From Treponema sp. UBA4873 (lineage in GTDB: Bacteria; Spirochaetota; Spirochaetia; Treponematales; Treponemataceae), in assembly GCA_002399405.1 (NCBI GenBank), contig DHDP01000019.1, positions 413,360 through 477,359 on the forward strand: 64,000 bases of DNA, written 5' to 3'. The stretch's first letter is position 1. Each line of letters opens with the position of its first letter. This document shows, in pieces, positions 24,459 through 33,539 of the stretch. The notes under the pieces are model-generated. The model searched no databases, was not told the DNA's origin, and saw only the letters and a list, made by a program, of their open reading frames with translations. The position numbers were made by a program, and so were the translations under genes.

Positions 24459-26540
24459 ATGACTCATAAAAAAACAAAAAGCCTGATTCTTCAGCTTTCA
24501 CTGAGGCAGGGACTGCTCGTTCTTTTTCTTTTCGCCGGTATGGCGGTGCTTTCCGTCTCTGTCGTAGCGAACGGCACGAAGGGAGATTACAGGGACACAA
24601 TGGACAGTATGATGCCCGTCTTTGCCGACACTATAAACTTATGGACAGAAAAATTCGTCAACGAGGTCCACATGTATACCGAGTCGGACATAGTAAAGAC
24701 AGGTTCTCCCGAACAGATAACGGACTGGCTCAGAAGTATCGCGGACAGACGGGCAGATGTGTTCAGCAGCGTCTTTTTCTGTACGCCGGACGGTATTGCG
24801 CACAGCGGACTCGGTTCCGACGTCGATATCTCCGACAGGGATTATTTTAAAGCCATGATGCAGGACGGGAAAGACGTCTACATCACCAATCAGATTGAGT
24901 CAAAACTGCTCAACACGCCGGTTTTCGAAATCTGCGTCGCCGCATACGACAACAAAAAGCAGAAAATCGGTTTCTTCGCAGGCGTAGTCAAAACCGACCT
25001 GCTGCAGCAGTACGTTGAAAATACAAAAATCGGGAAAGGCGGATATCTCTTCATCGTCGACGGTGCAGGCGAAGTTATGGCCCATCCGGACACTACAATA
25101 GCGCATACTGATTTGTCGCATAACAACGACAAAAGCATCGCGTCCCTCGCCGAGCAAATGGCACACGGCAAGAGCGGCCGGATACAGGCGAGTCTTGGAA
25201 AAGGAGAACACGCCGCTATTTTCTATGCTCCCGTAAAGGGAACTTCATGGTCGGTCGGTGCGTCGATTCCCGAAAGCCAGCTTAACGCGACAGCGGACAA
25301 GTTCACCAGACTGATTGTCGTCGGCTGCGTTATTTTTGCACTTCTGTTCATGGGCGGCAGCGGGTTTATTATACTGAAGCGCATACGACCTCTTAAAGAC
25401 GTCGAAGGCGCCGTACAGAAAATCTCTTCCGGAAACGCGGATCTGACCCAGCGGATTGAAGAAACGTCGAACAACGAAATCGGTGCAGTCGTCCGCGGAG
25501 TCAACACGTTTATTGCAAAACTTCAGTCGATTATCAGCGGCGTACAGCATTCGAAGGAAACTCTTTCTTCGGCCGGAGGTGAACTGCAGCTCGGCATAGA
25601 AGACACGTCGTCCGCTATTGCCCAGATACTCGGCGACATACACAGCGTCAACAGCGAGATTCTGAATCAGTCGGCAAGCGTCGAGCAGACAGCCGGCGCA
25701 GTCACGGAAATATCGCAGAACATCGTCTCGCTTGAAAAAATGATAGAAAATCAGGCGTCGGGTATAAACGAGGGTTCGGCCGCCGTCGAACAGATGATTG
25801 CGAACATCGGGACGGTAGACAACTCCGTCGGTAAAATGGCCGAATCGTTCGGGGGACTGCAGGAAAGCGCGGAAACGGGAATTACGCGGCAGGAACACGT
25901 AAGCGAGCAGATACAGCTTATCGCCCAGCAGTCGGAAATGCTTGAAGACGCGAACGAAGCGATCGCCGGTATTGCCGAGCAGACGAATCTCCTCGCAATG
26001 AACGCGGCCATCGAAGCGGCTCACGCGGGAGAAGCGGGCAAAGGATTCAGCGTAGTTTCGGACGAAATCAGAAAACTCTCGGAAACGTCGGGCGAGCAGT
26101 CGCGGACAATCGGCGATCAACTCAAAAAAATAAAAAACTCAATACAATCAGTCGTAGCAGCTTCGCAGGAATCAGGCTCCGTATTTTCATCCGTGGAAAA
26201 GAAGATTAAGGAAACTGATACGCTCATAAGAAACATAAAGGACGCGATGGCGGAGCAGCTGGAAGGTTCGAAACAAATCAGCGAGGCGCTCCGCCTCATG
26301 AACGACAGCACGATGGAGGTTAAGACGGCGTCGTCGGAAATGAGCGCCGGCCAGAAAGCCATACTCGACGAAATACGGAAACTGCAGGATGCAACGTCTC
26401 AGATGAAGGATAAAATGGCGGAAATGTCGAAAGGCGCGGAGCATATCGGCACGACGGGAGAAAAACTTGAAGCAGTTTCAAAGAGCGTGCGGACGGCGAT
26501 AGACGGAATCGGCGGGCAGATAGATCAGTTCAAAGTATGA
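24459..26540 (+). CDS. Methyl-accepting chemotaxis protein with double-Cache-type sensor
   Basis: The receptor has 693 residues. The first span lies near residues 18-38 and an extracytoplasmic dCACHE-like domain extends to about residue 285 (ISDRDYFKAMMQDGKDVY; GGYLFIVDGAGEVMAHPD). A second span (about 288-312), a HAMP region and a long coiled-coil signalling domain follow. The signalling tip EQTNLLAMNAAIEAAHAGEA starts near residue 507. The dCACHE ligand is likely a small metabolite (amino acid, organic acid or amine); nothing narrows it. No C-terminal CheR pentapeptide is present. It is a monocistronic-looking gene with its own promoter. Confidence 0.95.
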   Translation: MTHKKTKSLILQLSLRQGLLVLFLFAGMAVLSVSVVANGTKGDYRDTMDSMMPVFADTINLWTEKFVNEVHMYTESDIVKTGSPEQITDWLRSIADRRADVFSSVFFCTPDGIAHSGLGSDVDISDRDYFKAMMQDGKDVYITNQIESKLLNTPVFEICVAAYDNKKQKIGFFAGVVKTDLLQQYVENTKIGKGGYLFIVDGAGEVMAHPDTTIAHTDLSHNNDKSIASLAEQMAHGKSGRIQASLGKGEHAAIFYAPVKGTSWSVGASIPESQLNATADKFTRLIVVGCVIFALLFMGGSGFIILKRIRPLKDVEGAVQKISSGNADLTQRIEETSNNEIGAVVRGVNTFIAKLQSIISGVQHSKETLSSAGGELQLGIEDTSSAIAQILGDIHSVNSEILNQSASVEQTAGAVTEISQNIVSLEKMIENQASGINEGSAAVEQMIANIGTVDNSVGKMAESFGGLQESAETGITRQEHVSEQIQLIAQQSEMLEDANEAIAGIAEQTNLLAMNAAIEAAHAGEAGKGFSVVSDEIRKLSETSGEQSRTIGDQLKKIKNSIQSVVAASQESGSVFSSVEKKIKETDTLIRNIKDAMAEQLEGSKQISEALRLMNDSTMEVKTASSEMSAGQKAILDEIRKLQDATSQMKDKMAEMSKGAEHIGTTGEKLEAVSKSVRTAIDGIGGQIDQFKV

Positions 26541-26702
26541 TACTTTTGACTACCTGAAGGGCTCATATTCCGAAATAGTCTGCACTCTGAACGGCATGCA
26601 CCTGTCTGTAACATACAGCGGTACTCCTTTTATTTTGTTTTTTCGGTAAAACAGGTTATATTTACAAAAGAACGGCTTTGCTCAACTTTTATAGGAGGTT
26701 TT

Positions 26703-27245
26703 ATGAATAGAAAGAACTTACTGTTGTCTTTTGCGGTTTTGAGCGGTTTGTGCGCGCTACCGCTTGCAGCTCAGACACTTACATCCTCCCCGGATGTACC
26801 CGCAGCGGACGGCATCGTGGAGACCGGCGAATATACGTGGAAAACAGAACAAAAAGACGCCGCACTTTCTCTGTCGCTTTCGGCAGACGGGACAACCATT
26901 TATGCTGCACTGGAAGCGCCAGAGACAGGCTGGGCCGCCGTCGGACTCGGCACCCGGGGCATGAACGGTGCGTTTATGGTGCTCGGTTCGGACGACGGAG
27001 GAAAAACGGAAATCAGCGAACAGACGGGAAAAGGATTCAGCCATAAACCGAATGCGGAAAAAATACTTCAGTCGGAGGCCGTAAAGGAAAACGGCGGCAA
27101 AACGGTGCTTGAATTCTCCGTTCCCGCTGCAAAATTTATTAAAAACGGAAAACTGGACGTAATTGCCGCGTGGTCGAAAAAAGATTCCTTCTCTTCGAAA
27201 CACACAAAGCATATATCGCTGTCGGTCCCCGTACAGACAAAATAA
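26703..27245 (+). CDS. Secreted DOMON-like domain protein
   Basis: The 180-residue protein has a clear signal peptide (cleavage after LPLAAQ). The mature part resembles a DOMON domain: a beta-rich fold with GWAAVGLGTRGMNGAFMVLG, matching the GW-AVG-G--M-GA--V-G signature found in heme- or sugar-binding DOMON proteins. It should sit in the periplasm or outside the cell. AGGAGG precedes the ATG. The esterase gene starts at the very next base after its stop, so the two are coexpressed. Whether it binds heme or carbohydrate cannot be told. Confidence 0.75.
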   Translation: MNRKNLLLSFAVLSGLCALPLAAQTLTSSPDVPAADGIVETGEYTWKTEQKDAALSLSLSADGTTIYAALEAPETGWAAVGLGTRGMNGAFMVLGSDDGGKTEISEQTGKGFSHKPNAEKILQSEAVKENGGKTVLEFSVPAAKFIKNGKLDVIAAWSKKDSFSSKHTKHISLSVPVQTK

Positions 27246-28070
27246 ATGATCCGCATGCGGCACAGACAGCGGCGAAATCCCGCACTTTCATTTGTACTGG
27301 CGCTGTCTGCCGCAGTGTTGTCCGTGCCGCTCTATCCGCAGAGTAAAAAAACAGCCGCCGCCGGAGGCAGTATGATTAAGGACACGTATTTTTCAGCAAC
27401 GACTCAGACAAACCGGTTTTGCAACGTCTATCTGCCTGAGGATTATACAGAAACAAAAAAATACAACGTTCTTTACGTACTGCACGGCATAGGCGGCACG
27501 GAAGACGAATGGATACGGTACGGCACGCCGGAGGAAATACTGAACAGACTGTACTGCGAGAAAAAAATCGAACAGATGATTCTGGTATTTCCCAATGGAA
27601 GAGCCATGAATCCCGATTCTGTTCCGCAGGATGCGTACGGTCCGGTCGCTCAGGCCGCTTTCGCCAATTTTGAAAACGACCTGTTCAACGACCTTATCCC
27701 GTTTATAGAAAAAAAATATTCCGTCTACGGCGACAGGGCGCACCGCGGCATATGCGGGCTTTCAATGGGCGGCGGCCAGTCGCTGAACTTCGGACTCGGA
27801 CATCCCGACGCGTTTTCCTGCGTCGGAGCATTCTCCCCCGCTCCCAATACAAACACCGAGGCGTTCAAAACAGGGAAAGATATCACGCTGCCGTTAATCT
27901 GGATAGTCTGCGGTAAGACTGATTCGCTTCTCTACGTTTCGGAAAATACAAACAGCTTTCTGAACGCCGGAAACATACCGCACAGCTACAGGACAATACC
28001 GGGAAGCCACGACTGGAGCGTATGGAAATACGGACTCGAGAATTTCGTGCAGCTGGCATTCAGGCAGTAA
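27246..28070 (+). CDS. Secreted CE1-type esterase (feruloyl esterase/esterase D-like)
   Basis: The 274-residue alpha/beta hydrolase has an N-terminal signal sequence (RRNPALSFVLALSAAVLSVPLYPQ). The nucleophile is Ser173 in GLSMGGG, the acid probably Asp226 and the base His255 in GSHDWSVW. The HGIGG oxyanion segment is near residue 80. It fits the CE1 family that removes feruloyl or acetyl groups from plant polysaccharides, although some members act on other esters. It abuts the DOMON-like gene without spacing. The far upstream start could be replaced by the in-frame ATG at 27255; neither has a clear ribosome-binding site, so translation may be coupled. Confidence 0.82.
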   Translation: MIRMRHRQRRNPALSFVLALSAAVLSVPLYPQSKKTAAAGGSMIKDTYFSATTQTNRFCNVYLPEDYTETKKYNVLYVLHGIGGTEDEWIRYGTPEEILNRLYCEKKIEQMILVFPNGRAMNPDSVPQDAYGPVAQAAFANFENDLFNDLIPFIEKKYSVYGDRAHRGICGLSMGGGQSLNFGLGHPDAFSCVGAFSPAPNTNTEAFKTGKDITLPLIWIVCGKTDSLLYVSENTNSFLNAGNIPHSYRTIPGSHDWSVWKYGLENFVQLAFRQ

Positions 28071-28084
28071 AGCGGCGGCCGCGA

Positions 28085-28951
28085 TTATAAATCGATTCCC
28101 AGCATGTGCTTCACAAAGTAGCCGACGCCGAACGAAATGACCGCAACACCCAGGCTGATTCCCGCCATGCTCAGGAACCCTTTTTTGAATCCCCGTCCCT
28201 TCGCAACCGAAATATAATAATTGAACGTCGCTATGATGCAAAGCGCAATAATCACGGTAGTTATGAGCGCGTTAAGATACAATGCCGGCGGGAAAAGCAG
28301 ATACGGAAGAATAAGCAGCACGACGGTGATGAGGTACGACAATCCTATAATGACCGTCGACTTGACCGCATTTCCGCTGTCGTTTTCCCGTGCGGACAGA
28401 TATCCCGATCCCGCCATGGAAAGCGTCGCAGAAATTCCCGTAATCAGACCGGCCATTGCGATAATCCGGCAGTTCTGCATAGCAAGCGTATATCCCGCAA
28501 GCGAGCCCGTCAGTTCCACAAGAGCGTCGTTCATTCCCAGAATTACGTCTCCGGTATAATGCAGACGCTCCTCGTCAAGCAGGTCGATCAGCCTGTTTTC
28601 ATGCGTTTCTTCATCCGCGAGAATCTGTTCGAGTTCCGGAATAATCCCGACGTTCGCCCGGTACATCTCAATTCCCTTGTCTTCGCTCATCTCAAGCTGT
28701 TTTATCAGGAAAGTGTATCCCGTTATTTTTCCGAGCAGAAGGTAAAGAGCAGTACGCACTCTGTTAGGTTTTAGCGTACGTCCCGAATATTTCTGAAAAG
28801 TGCCGGCGTGTTTTTTCTCATCGGCGGATATTGCCAGAAGCGTCTCACGTTCGTCCGCGTTCTTAACAGCCTGCGCAATACGGTAATACAGCAAAGAAGC
28901 ATCAAGCTCCTCCTGCTGACGTGCAGCAAAAAAATTCTTTTTCGTATTCAT
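28085..28951 (-). CDS. Erythrin-VIT fusion, membrane iron/manganese transporter (MbfA-like)
   Basis: The protein has 288 residues. Residues 1-135 form a ferritin-like four-helix domain with Glu and His ligands (QQEELDAS; ADEKKHAG; EMSEDKGIEMYR; DEETHENRL) that can hold a di-iron site. Residues 140-288 form a VIT1/CCC1-type domain with five hydrophobic spans (GMNDALVELTGSLAGYTLA at its start). Characterised relatives such as MbfA export iron and protect from oxidative stress. ATG at 28951 follows AAGGTG; a GTG nine bases earlier is possible. It is convergent with the esterase gene. Confidence 0.87.
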   Translation of the reverse strand: MNTKKNFFAARQQEELDASLLYYRIAQAVKNADERETLLAISADEKKHAGTFQKYSGRTLKPNRVRTALYLLLGKITGYTFLIKQLEMSEDKGIEMYRANVGIIPELEQILADEETHENRLIDLLDEERLHYTGDVILGMNDALVELTGSLAGYTLAMQNCRIIAMAGLITGISATLSMAGSGYLSARENDSGNAVKSTVIIGLSYLITVVLLILPYLLFPPALYLNALITTVIIALCIIATFNYYISVAKGRGFKKGFLSMAGISLGVAVISFGVGYFVKHMLGIDL

Positions 28952-29060
28952 ATATGTCACCTTCTGAAAAAGATAGCACCATGCAACAGTGCTGTCAATA
29001 AAACCGGTTTGTATTCATCACGGCAGAATGCGTCATCCGAATAGAAAATAGCCCAGATAC

Positions 29061-29097
29061 GAAAAAAAGCCCGGTAAATTAAACCGGGCTTTTTTTC
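29061..29097 (-). terminator. Strong terminator after the CsgG-like lipoprotein gene
   Basis: AGCCCGGT (29068-29075) and ACCGGGCT (29083-29090), flanked by A-run and T-run, give a stem that extends to about 18 bp. It can act in both directions; only the minus-strand gene to its right needs it. Confidence 0.85.
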
Positions 29098-29126
29098 GTA
29101 AACCGACCGTAATCCTCCGGCGATTA

Positions 29127-30119
29127 TTAATTTGTAGTCTGTCTCTGAAGTTTTTCCGACTGCGCAATTTCGTAATCGATATTGCTTAATGCCGTCATAG
29201 CTCTTTTATCTCCGAATTTGTTGACAAGTCTCTCCATCATATCTCTCGCCTTATATAATTCACCCTGAGCCTGAAGCAGCTTTGCAGCGTTATAACCGGC
29301 AACGAATAAATTCCTTTGCGTATAAATCGACATGAACTTTTCTTCACTCTGTTTAATTAATCCTTTTTTCGCCATTTCATCCGCAATTTTCATATCAGGA
29401 TCTTTAGTTTTGTCGGACAGAAGAGAAATATACATACGTTCTTCGTAGGGTTGAAGTTCTTTCATAATCTGATCGCTGAGCCGTTCAAGGTCCGGGCGGA
29501 TGATATCGAAGTCTTTGGGAAGCTGACGGTTGTCTTTCTTTTCATCCGAAGAGTTTGTAACATCAGTGGATTTATATGCAATAATCTGATTAGTTTTCGT
29601 ATCTATAATCTGATAAGTAATCGATGCAGAGACAGTTTTTTTATAATATGCCGCATTATACTCATTTCCGGCGGAATCAGTTTCGGTTCTGTGCGTCGTT
29701 TCCATATGTGAATCAAAAAGAGTAAATCCGCCTGTCAAATATGCATCGGCCGGAACAGCGGTCCCGTTTTCCAGTGCGGACTGCACTGCTGAGGAATTAA
29801 CAAGCTGCACATATTGCGAATTCGTAAGTTTTTGCGTAAGCTGATCCGTCAGAAAATTCGCAGCTCTTCTTTCCTCGGAATTATCTCCCGCCAGACTGTC
29901 GAAAAACCTGCCTATGTCGATGATTATAGTAGTTCCTTTGCTGCTGCTGCCTCGCTCGTCTTTCGCAGTGGAAAGACGGAAAGGAAGTACGGAAATAGAT
30001 TTTGCCCCGCGCAGATCAAGTTCGCCCGGGCGCGTAACTGTGACCGGAACTGTCGTTGCACATCCTGCGGTAAGAAGTGCCCATAGTGCGAGCACCGGTA
30101 ATCCAATCAGCTTTTTCAT
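29127..30119 (-). CDS. Lipoprotein with CsgG/LpoB-like N-terminal region
   Basis: The 330-residue protein starts with a lipoprotein signal peptide; LTAGC gives the lipidated Cys at about residue 20. ATG at 30119 has GAGGG upstream and is preferred over a longer open frame. After the Cys comes a region with AKSISVLPFRL and FLTDQLTQKLTNSQYVQLV, reminiscent of the CsgG/TolB-like fold where outer-membrane lipoproteins bind partner proteins. The last 100 residues are helical and TPR-like (KIADEMAKKGLIKQSEEKF; AAKLLQAQGELYKARDMMERL). A role in envelope assembly is inference only. It is a single gene ended by a strong terminator. Confidence 0.7.
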   Translation of the reverse strand: MKKLIGLPVLALWALLTAGCATTVPVTVTRPGELDLRGAKSISVLPFRLSTAKDERGSSSKGTTIIIDIGRFFDSLAGDNSEERRAANFLTDQLTQKLTNSQYVQLVNSSAVQSALENGTAVPADAYLTGGFTLFDSHMETTHRTETDSAGNEYNAAYYKKTVSASITYQIIDTKTNQIIAYKSTDVTNSSDEKKDNRQLPKDFDIIRPDLERLSDQIMKELQPYEERMYISLLSDKTKDPDMKIADEMAKKGLIKQSEEKFMSIYTQRNLFVAGYNAAKLLQAQGELYKARDMMERLVNKFGDKRAMTALSNIDYEIAQSEKLQRQTTN

Positions 30120-30288
30120 AATTATACCCTCATTATTTTGTACATAAATTATATTAAATGTACGTATTGTACCTGATAGTATCACACTATGTATTTTAAA
30201 TATATAGAAAATTTAAAGATTACGGAAAATCAATCAAGCTTCACTGTCATTACTGTAAAAAAGAAAGGAAAGGTATATAGTTTTAATC

Positions 30289-31248
30289 ATGAAATCCATA
30301 CTAAATCCTATGCCCTTCCAGGGGAATCTTCATAAAAAGAAATACTTTGAAGGGTGGTACCTTAAACATGTGTCAAAAGACAGGTCCGGGGTCCTTTCCT
30401 TCATTCCGGGGATATCCCTGACTCCGGAAGACAGGCACTGCTTCATACAAGTCATCGACGGAATCAGCGGGAATACGTGGTATGTCAGGTATCCTTTGGA
30501 AACATTTCAATGGAGCAGCAATGCGTTTTCAGTCTCAGCAGGCTCTTCAAAGTTTTCTCTGGACGGATGTTCCCTCAGCATCGCCGAAAAAGACCTGACA
30601 ATTGAGGGGACACTGCATTATTCGGGGATGGAGCTTTACCCCCGGTCAGCGGGACACCCGGGTATTATGGGATGGTTTTCCTTTATTCCCGGACTTGAAT
30701 GCAGACACGACGTGCTTTCCATGAATCACGTTACATCGGGAACACTGCACATGAACGGAAAACGTCTTGATTTTACGGAAGGCAGCGGCTATATCGAAAA
30801 GGACTGGGGATGGAATTTTCCGTCATCCTATGTCTGGATTCAATGCAATAATTTTAATGAACCGGGAGCCTCATTCATGCTGGCCGTCGCACGGGTTCCC
30901 CTGGGACCATTCGGCGGAGAAGGCTTCCGGGGATTCTTAGGTTTTCTGCAGGCGAGGGGAAAAGTCAGGACATTCGGAACATGGAACAGATGGAGGGTGG
31001 AAAGCTGTCTGTTTCCGGGCGACGGCAAAGGAATCGTTGTACTTACAGACGGACATGAACGAATCAGCTGCCGCGTAACGGGCAGCAGGGGAGGACTGCT
31101 GAAAGCTCCCGATCGAGGCGCTATGAGCGAGGTCGTAAAGGAAAGCATCAACGCTTCCGTGGATATCGGGATCGACGACGGAGACGGCGATGTCTTTTCA
31201 CTGGAGGGATATCCCGGAGGACTCGAGCAGAGGGGAAAGTTCAACTAG
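30289..31248 (+). CDS. Tocopherol cyclase-like family protein
   Basis: The 319-residue cytosolic protein resembles the tocopherol cyclase-like family (lipocalin-related tandem beta-barrels): HKKKYFEGWYLKHVS near the start, GYIEKDWGWNFPSSYVWIQ near residue 165, and a beta-rich remainder. In plants and cyanobacteria the family cyclises tocopherol precursors; in bacteria such as this one the function is not known and tocopherol synthesis is not expected. AAAGGAAAGG lies rather far (about 15 bases) from the ATG. It is a lone gene next to a PIN-domain remnant that converges on its stop. Confidence 0.75.
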   Translation: MKSILNPMPFQGNLHKKKYFEGWYLKHVSKDRSGVLSFIPGISLTPEDRHCFIQVIDGISGNTWYVRYPLETFQWSSNAFSVSAGSSKFSLDGCSLSIAEKDLTIEGTLHYSGMELYPRSAGHPGIMGWFSFIPGLECRHDVLSMNHVTSGTLHMNGKRLDFTEGSGYIEKDWGWNFPSSYVWIQCNNFNEPGASFMLAVARVPLGPFGGEGFRGFLGFLQARGKVRTFGTWNRWRVESCLFPGDGKGIVVLTDGHERISCRVTGSRGGLLKAPDRGAMSEVVKESINASVDIGIDDGDGDVFSLEGYPGGLEQRGKFN

Positions 31249-31450
31249 ATTCTAAGGCAGTAGAAATAATAAGCGAATCCCAGAAAGAAAACTGTGTTTT
31301 AATACTTATATCTACCGCATTATTAATCGTACCCAGTGATATTTGAACAATTTTGAAAGATGACGACGCGTTTATTATCTTTTTCGCTTCTTCCTTCGTA
31401 TAATCAGGAACTAACAGCATATGCAACTTCCTATAATTTAAATATATCAC
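31241..31450 (-). pseudogene. PIN-domain (VapC-like) gene remnant
   Basis: A 69-codon frame ends KTQFSFWDSLIISTALESS and then stops. FWDSLII-A is the signature of the last conserved Asp region of VapC-type PIN nucleases, but the N-terminal Asp-containing strand (about 65 residues) is missing and the C-terminus is cut after the signature, where it overlaps the end of the tocopherol-cyclase-like gene by eight bases. No antitoxin gene is adjacent. It is read as a decayed toxin-antitoxin locus. Confidence 0.6.
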
Positions 31451-31471
31451 TTATTGTGGTGTCAATAATTC

Positions 31472-32833
31472 TTACGATTTGTTCTCCTGCAGCGGAAAAC
31501 GCATCGTAAGACAGACCTGATCATTTCTGTTTTCTGCCGTTATGGTGCCTTTGTGCAATGTCATAATCGCTTTTGCTATGGAAAGCCCCAGGCCGTAACC
31601 GCCTCCGCTCCGGGAAGAATCGCCGCGGTACATCCGGTCGAACATGTGCTCAAGGTCCCGCTCCGACAAGTGTCCCGTATTGGCTACTTCAAGTTCGACG
31701 GACTGATTCGCTCCCCTGAACCGTACGCAGATTTTTCCGCCAGGATTAGTGTACTGAAGCGCATTCTGGATAATATTTGAAGTGCATCTGAGCAAAAGAT
31801 TTTTATCTGCAAAAAAAGGCGCAACCGAATCTATCCTGCAGTCATATGAAATATTTTTCTGCTCGGCAAGAAATTCAAAGCGTTCCTTCAAATCTTCGAC
31901 AAAAAGAGTCGGATCGATTTTACTGCTCTGTATTTTCATCCGGGGAGATTCAAAGCGCGTTAAATCCTGAAGATTGTTCACCAGTTTTTCTATATGATTC
32001 ATTGAGCCGAACAGACTGTCGAGTCTTTTTTTCCCCGTATCAAGCGCGCCGGCCGACATGGCTTCCAGCTGCGCCTTTACGGCAGTTATAGGCGTTCTCA
32101 GATCATGTGAAATATCTTCCATCCATTGCTGGCGTAATGATTCTTCGTGTTCAAGACGGCTTTGCAGAATTTCGACGGAATCCGTAATCCTGTTGAATTC
32201 ATCCATATCCGACTTCACGAAACGGACCGATCTGTTTCCGGTTGTCAAATCAGATATTTCCGCTATAAGATGATTTGTCTGTTTTGAAAAAAACGATGAT
32301 ATGAAAAACGAAACTGAAAGCGTAATAACGACGGCCGCGATAATTCCTGCGGCAATTGTTTTCCACATCGTCGCAATAAAAGACTTGTTCGCCTTATAGG
32401 CAAGAAAATCAATGCTGTCTACGGAAAGATACCCGATTATCTGTTTGTCGTTTTTTATTTCCTTGGGCGGATTCAATGTCAAAAAAGACTGCATGCTTCC
32501 TATCTGCGTTTCCGCCTGCGCAAGTGTTATGCGCTCGCCCCTGTTCAACAGCAGAACAGGGGTTTTATTTTCATCAAACACATACGCGTACAAAGAATCA
32601 GTCAGATACGGAAGAATCGAATCCTCCAGCACGGTAGAATCAAGCCTGCCGCCGAAACGGTATGCTTTTGAAATAACAGGGAGCAGCACGTTTTCCAAAT
32701 CCGTCGTCTTGTCCATCTTCCAATGATATATGGATGCCTTTATTCCGAAAATAAAACATATCGACATAATGAATAAAACGATTAAAGACGTTATCAACTG
32801 GCCGGAATAAATCCGGCGGAAAATATTCGACAT
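31472..32833 (-). CDS. Sensor histidine kinase
   Basis: The 453-residue kinase has a span near residues 12-32, an extracytoplasmic sensor of about 130 residues without a recognised fold, a second span near 170-190, a HAMP region, and a HisKA domain with the phospho-acceptor in HDLRTPITAVKAQLE (about residue 243). The ATPase domain has NIIQNALQYTN, and GGYGLGLSIAKAI. ATG at 32833 is four bases after the response-regulator stop, which fixes the start; an ORF open from 32968 would overlap that gene. It forms a system with the upstream OmpR-type regulator. Confidence 0.93.
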   Translation of the reverse strand: MSNIFRRIYSGQLITSLIVLFIMSICFIFGIKASIYHWKMDKTTDLENVLLPVISKAYRFGGRLDSTVLEDSILPYLTDSLYAYVFDENKTPVLLLNRGERITLAQAETQIGSMQSFLTLNPPKEIKNDKQIIGYLSVDSIDFLAYKANKSFIATMWKTIAAGIIAAVVITLSVSFFISSFFSKQTNHLIAEISDLTTGNRSVRFVKSDMDEFNRITDSVEILQSRLEHEESLRQQWMEDISHDLRTPITAVKAQLEAMSAGALDTGKKRLDSLFGSMNHIEKLVNNLQDLTRFESPRMKIQSSKIDPTLFVEDLKERFEFLAEQKNISYDCRIDSVAPFFADKNLLLRCTSNIIQNALQYTNPGGKICVRFRGANQSVELEVANTGHLSERDLEHMFDRMYRGDSSRSGGGYGLGLSIAKAIMTLHKGTITAENRNDQVCLTMRFPLQENKS

Positions 32834-32837
32834 GTAT

Positions 32838-33539
32838 CTACCCGATACTCTGCGATTTGCCGGTAAAGCGATACCCGATCCCCCGTATGGTTTCAATCCA
32901 GCCGCTTGCACCGAGTTTTGAACGGAGATTGGCAATATGAGTATCCACTGTCCGTTCTGACCCTTCAAAAAAATAATTCAGACATTCGGAGAGTATCTTT
33001 TCTCTGGAAATGACCTGATCCTCATATTCGGACAGATACAGCAGGATTTTCCATTCAGCGCCGGTAATAAACACTTCCGACTCGTTTACAAAAAGCTGAT
33101 GTTTTTCCACATCAAGCAGCATCGTGTCGTTTCCGTGTTTCCAGTTACGTATTGCCAGTTTCGACTGCACGTCCGTACTGACAACGCGCTTCAATAAAGC
33201 TTCTATGCGCAAAACAACTTCTTTCATCGAAAAAGGTTTGCAGACGTAATCATCCGCTCCCACTTCAAATCCCAGAATCCGGTCACACTCCGAGTTTTTC
33301 GCCGTAAGAAATATCAGCGGGATATCCGAAATCCGACGTATCTGTTTCGCAAGCGTATATCCGTTGCCGTCCGGCAGCATGATATCCAGAATCACGAGAT
33401 CCGCCGATTTTTGTTTGACTGTTTCCAGAACCCCTTCAACTTTTTCAAATTCTATCGTTTTAAAATTTTTAAGCTGAAGGTAACTGGAGAGAGCTTCTAT
33501 AATCTGCGGATTATCTTCAACAATCAGAATAGTCGCCAT
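32838..33539 (-). CDS. OmpR-family response regulator
   Basis: The protein has 233 residues. The receiver domain has Asp9-type acidic pocket (VEDN), phospho-acceptor Asp52 (LDIMLPDG), Thr79 and Lys101. The C-terminal winged helix spans about 135-230 (FITGAEWKILLYLSE; RTVDTHIANLRSKLG). The ATG overlaps the stop of the upstream YD-like protein gene as TGATG, and the kinase gene follows after four bases, so the three genes form one operon. Targets are not visible. Confidence 0.95.
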   Translation of the reverse strand: MATILIVEDNPQIIEALSSYLQLKNFKTIEFEKVEGVLETVKQKSADLVILDIMLPDGNGYTLAKQIRRISDIPLIFLTAKNSECDRILGFEVGADDYVCKPFSMKEVVLRIEALLKRVVSTDVQSKLAIRNWKHGNDTMLLDVEKHQLFVNESEVFITGAEWKILLYLSEYEDQVISREKILSECLNYFFEGSERTVDTHIANLRSKLGASGWIETIRGIGYRFTGKSQSIG

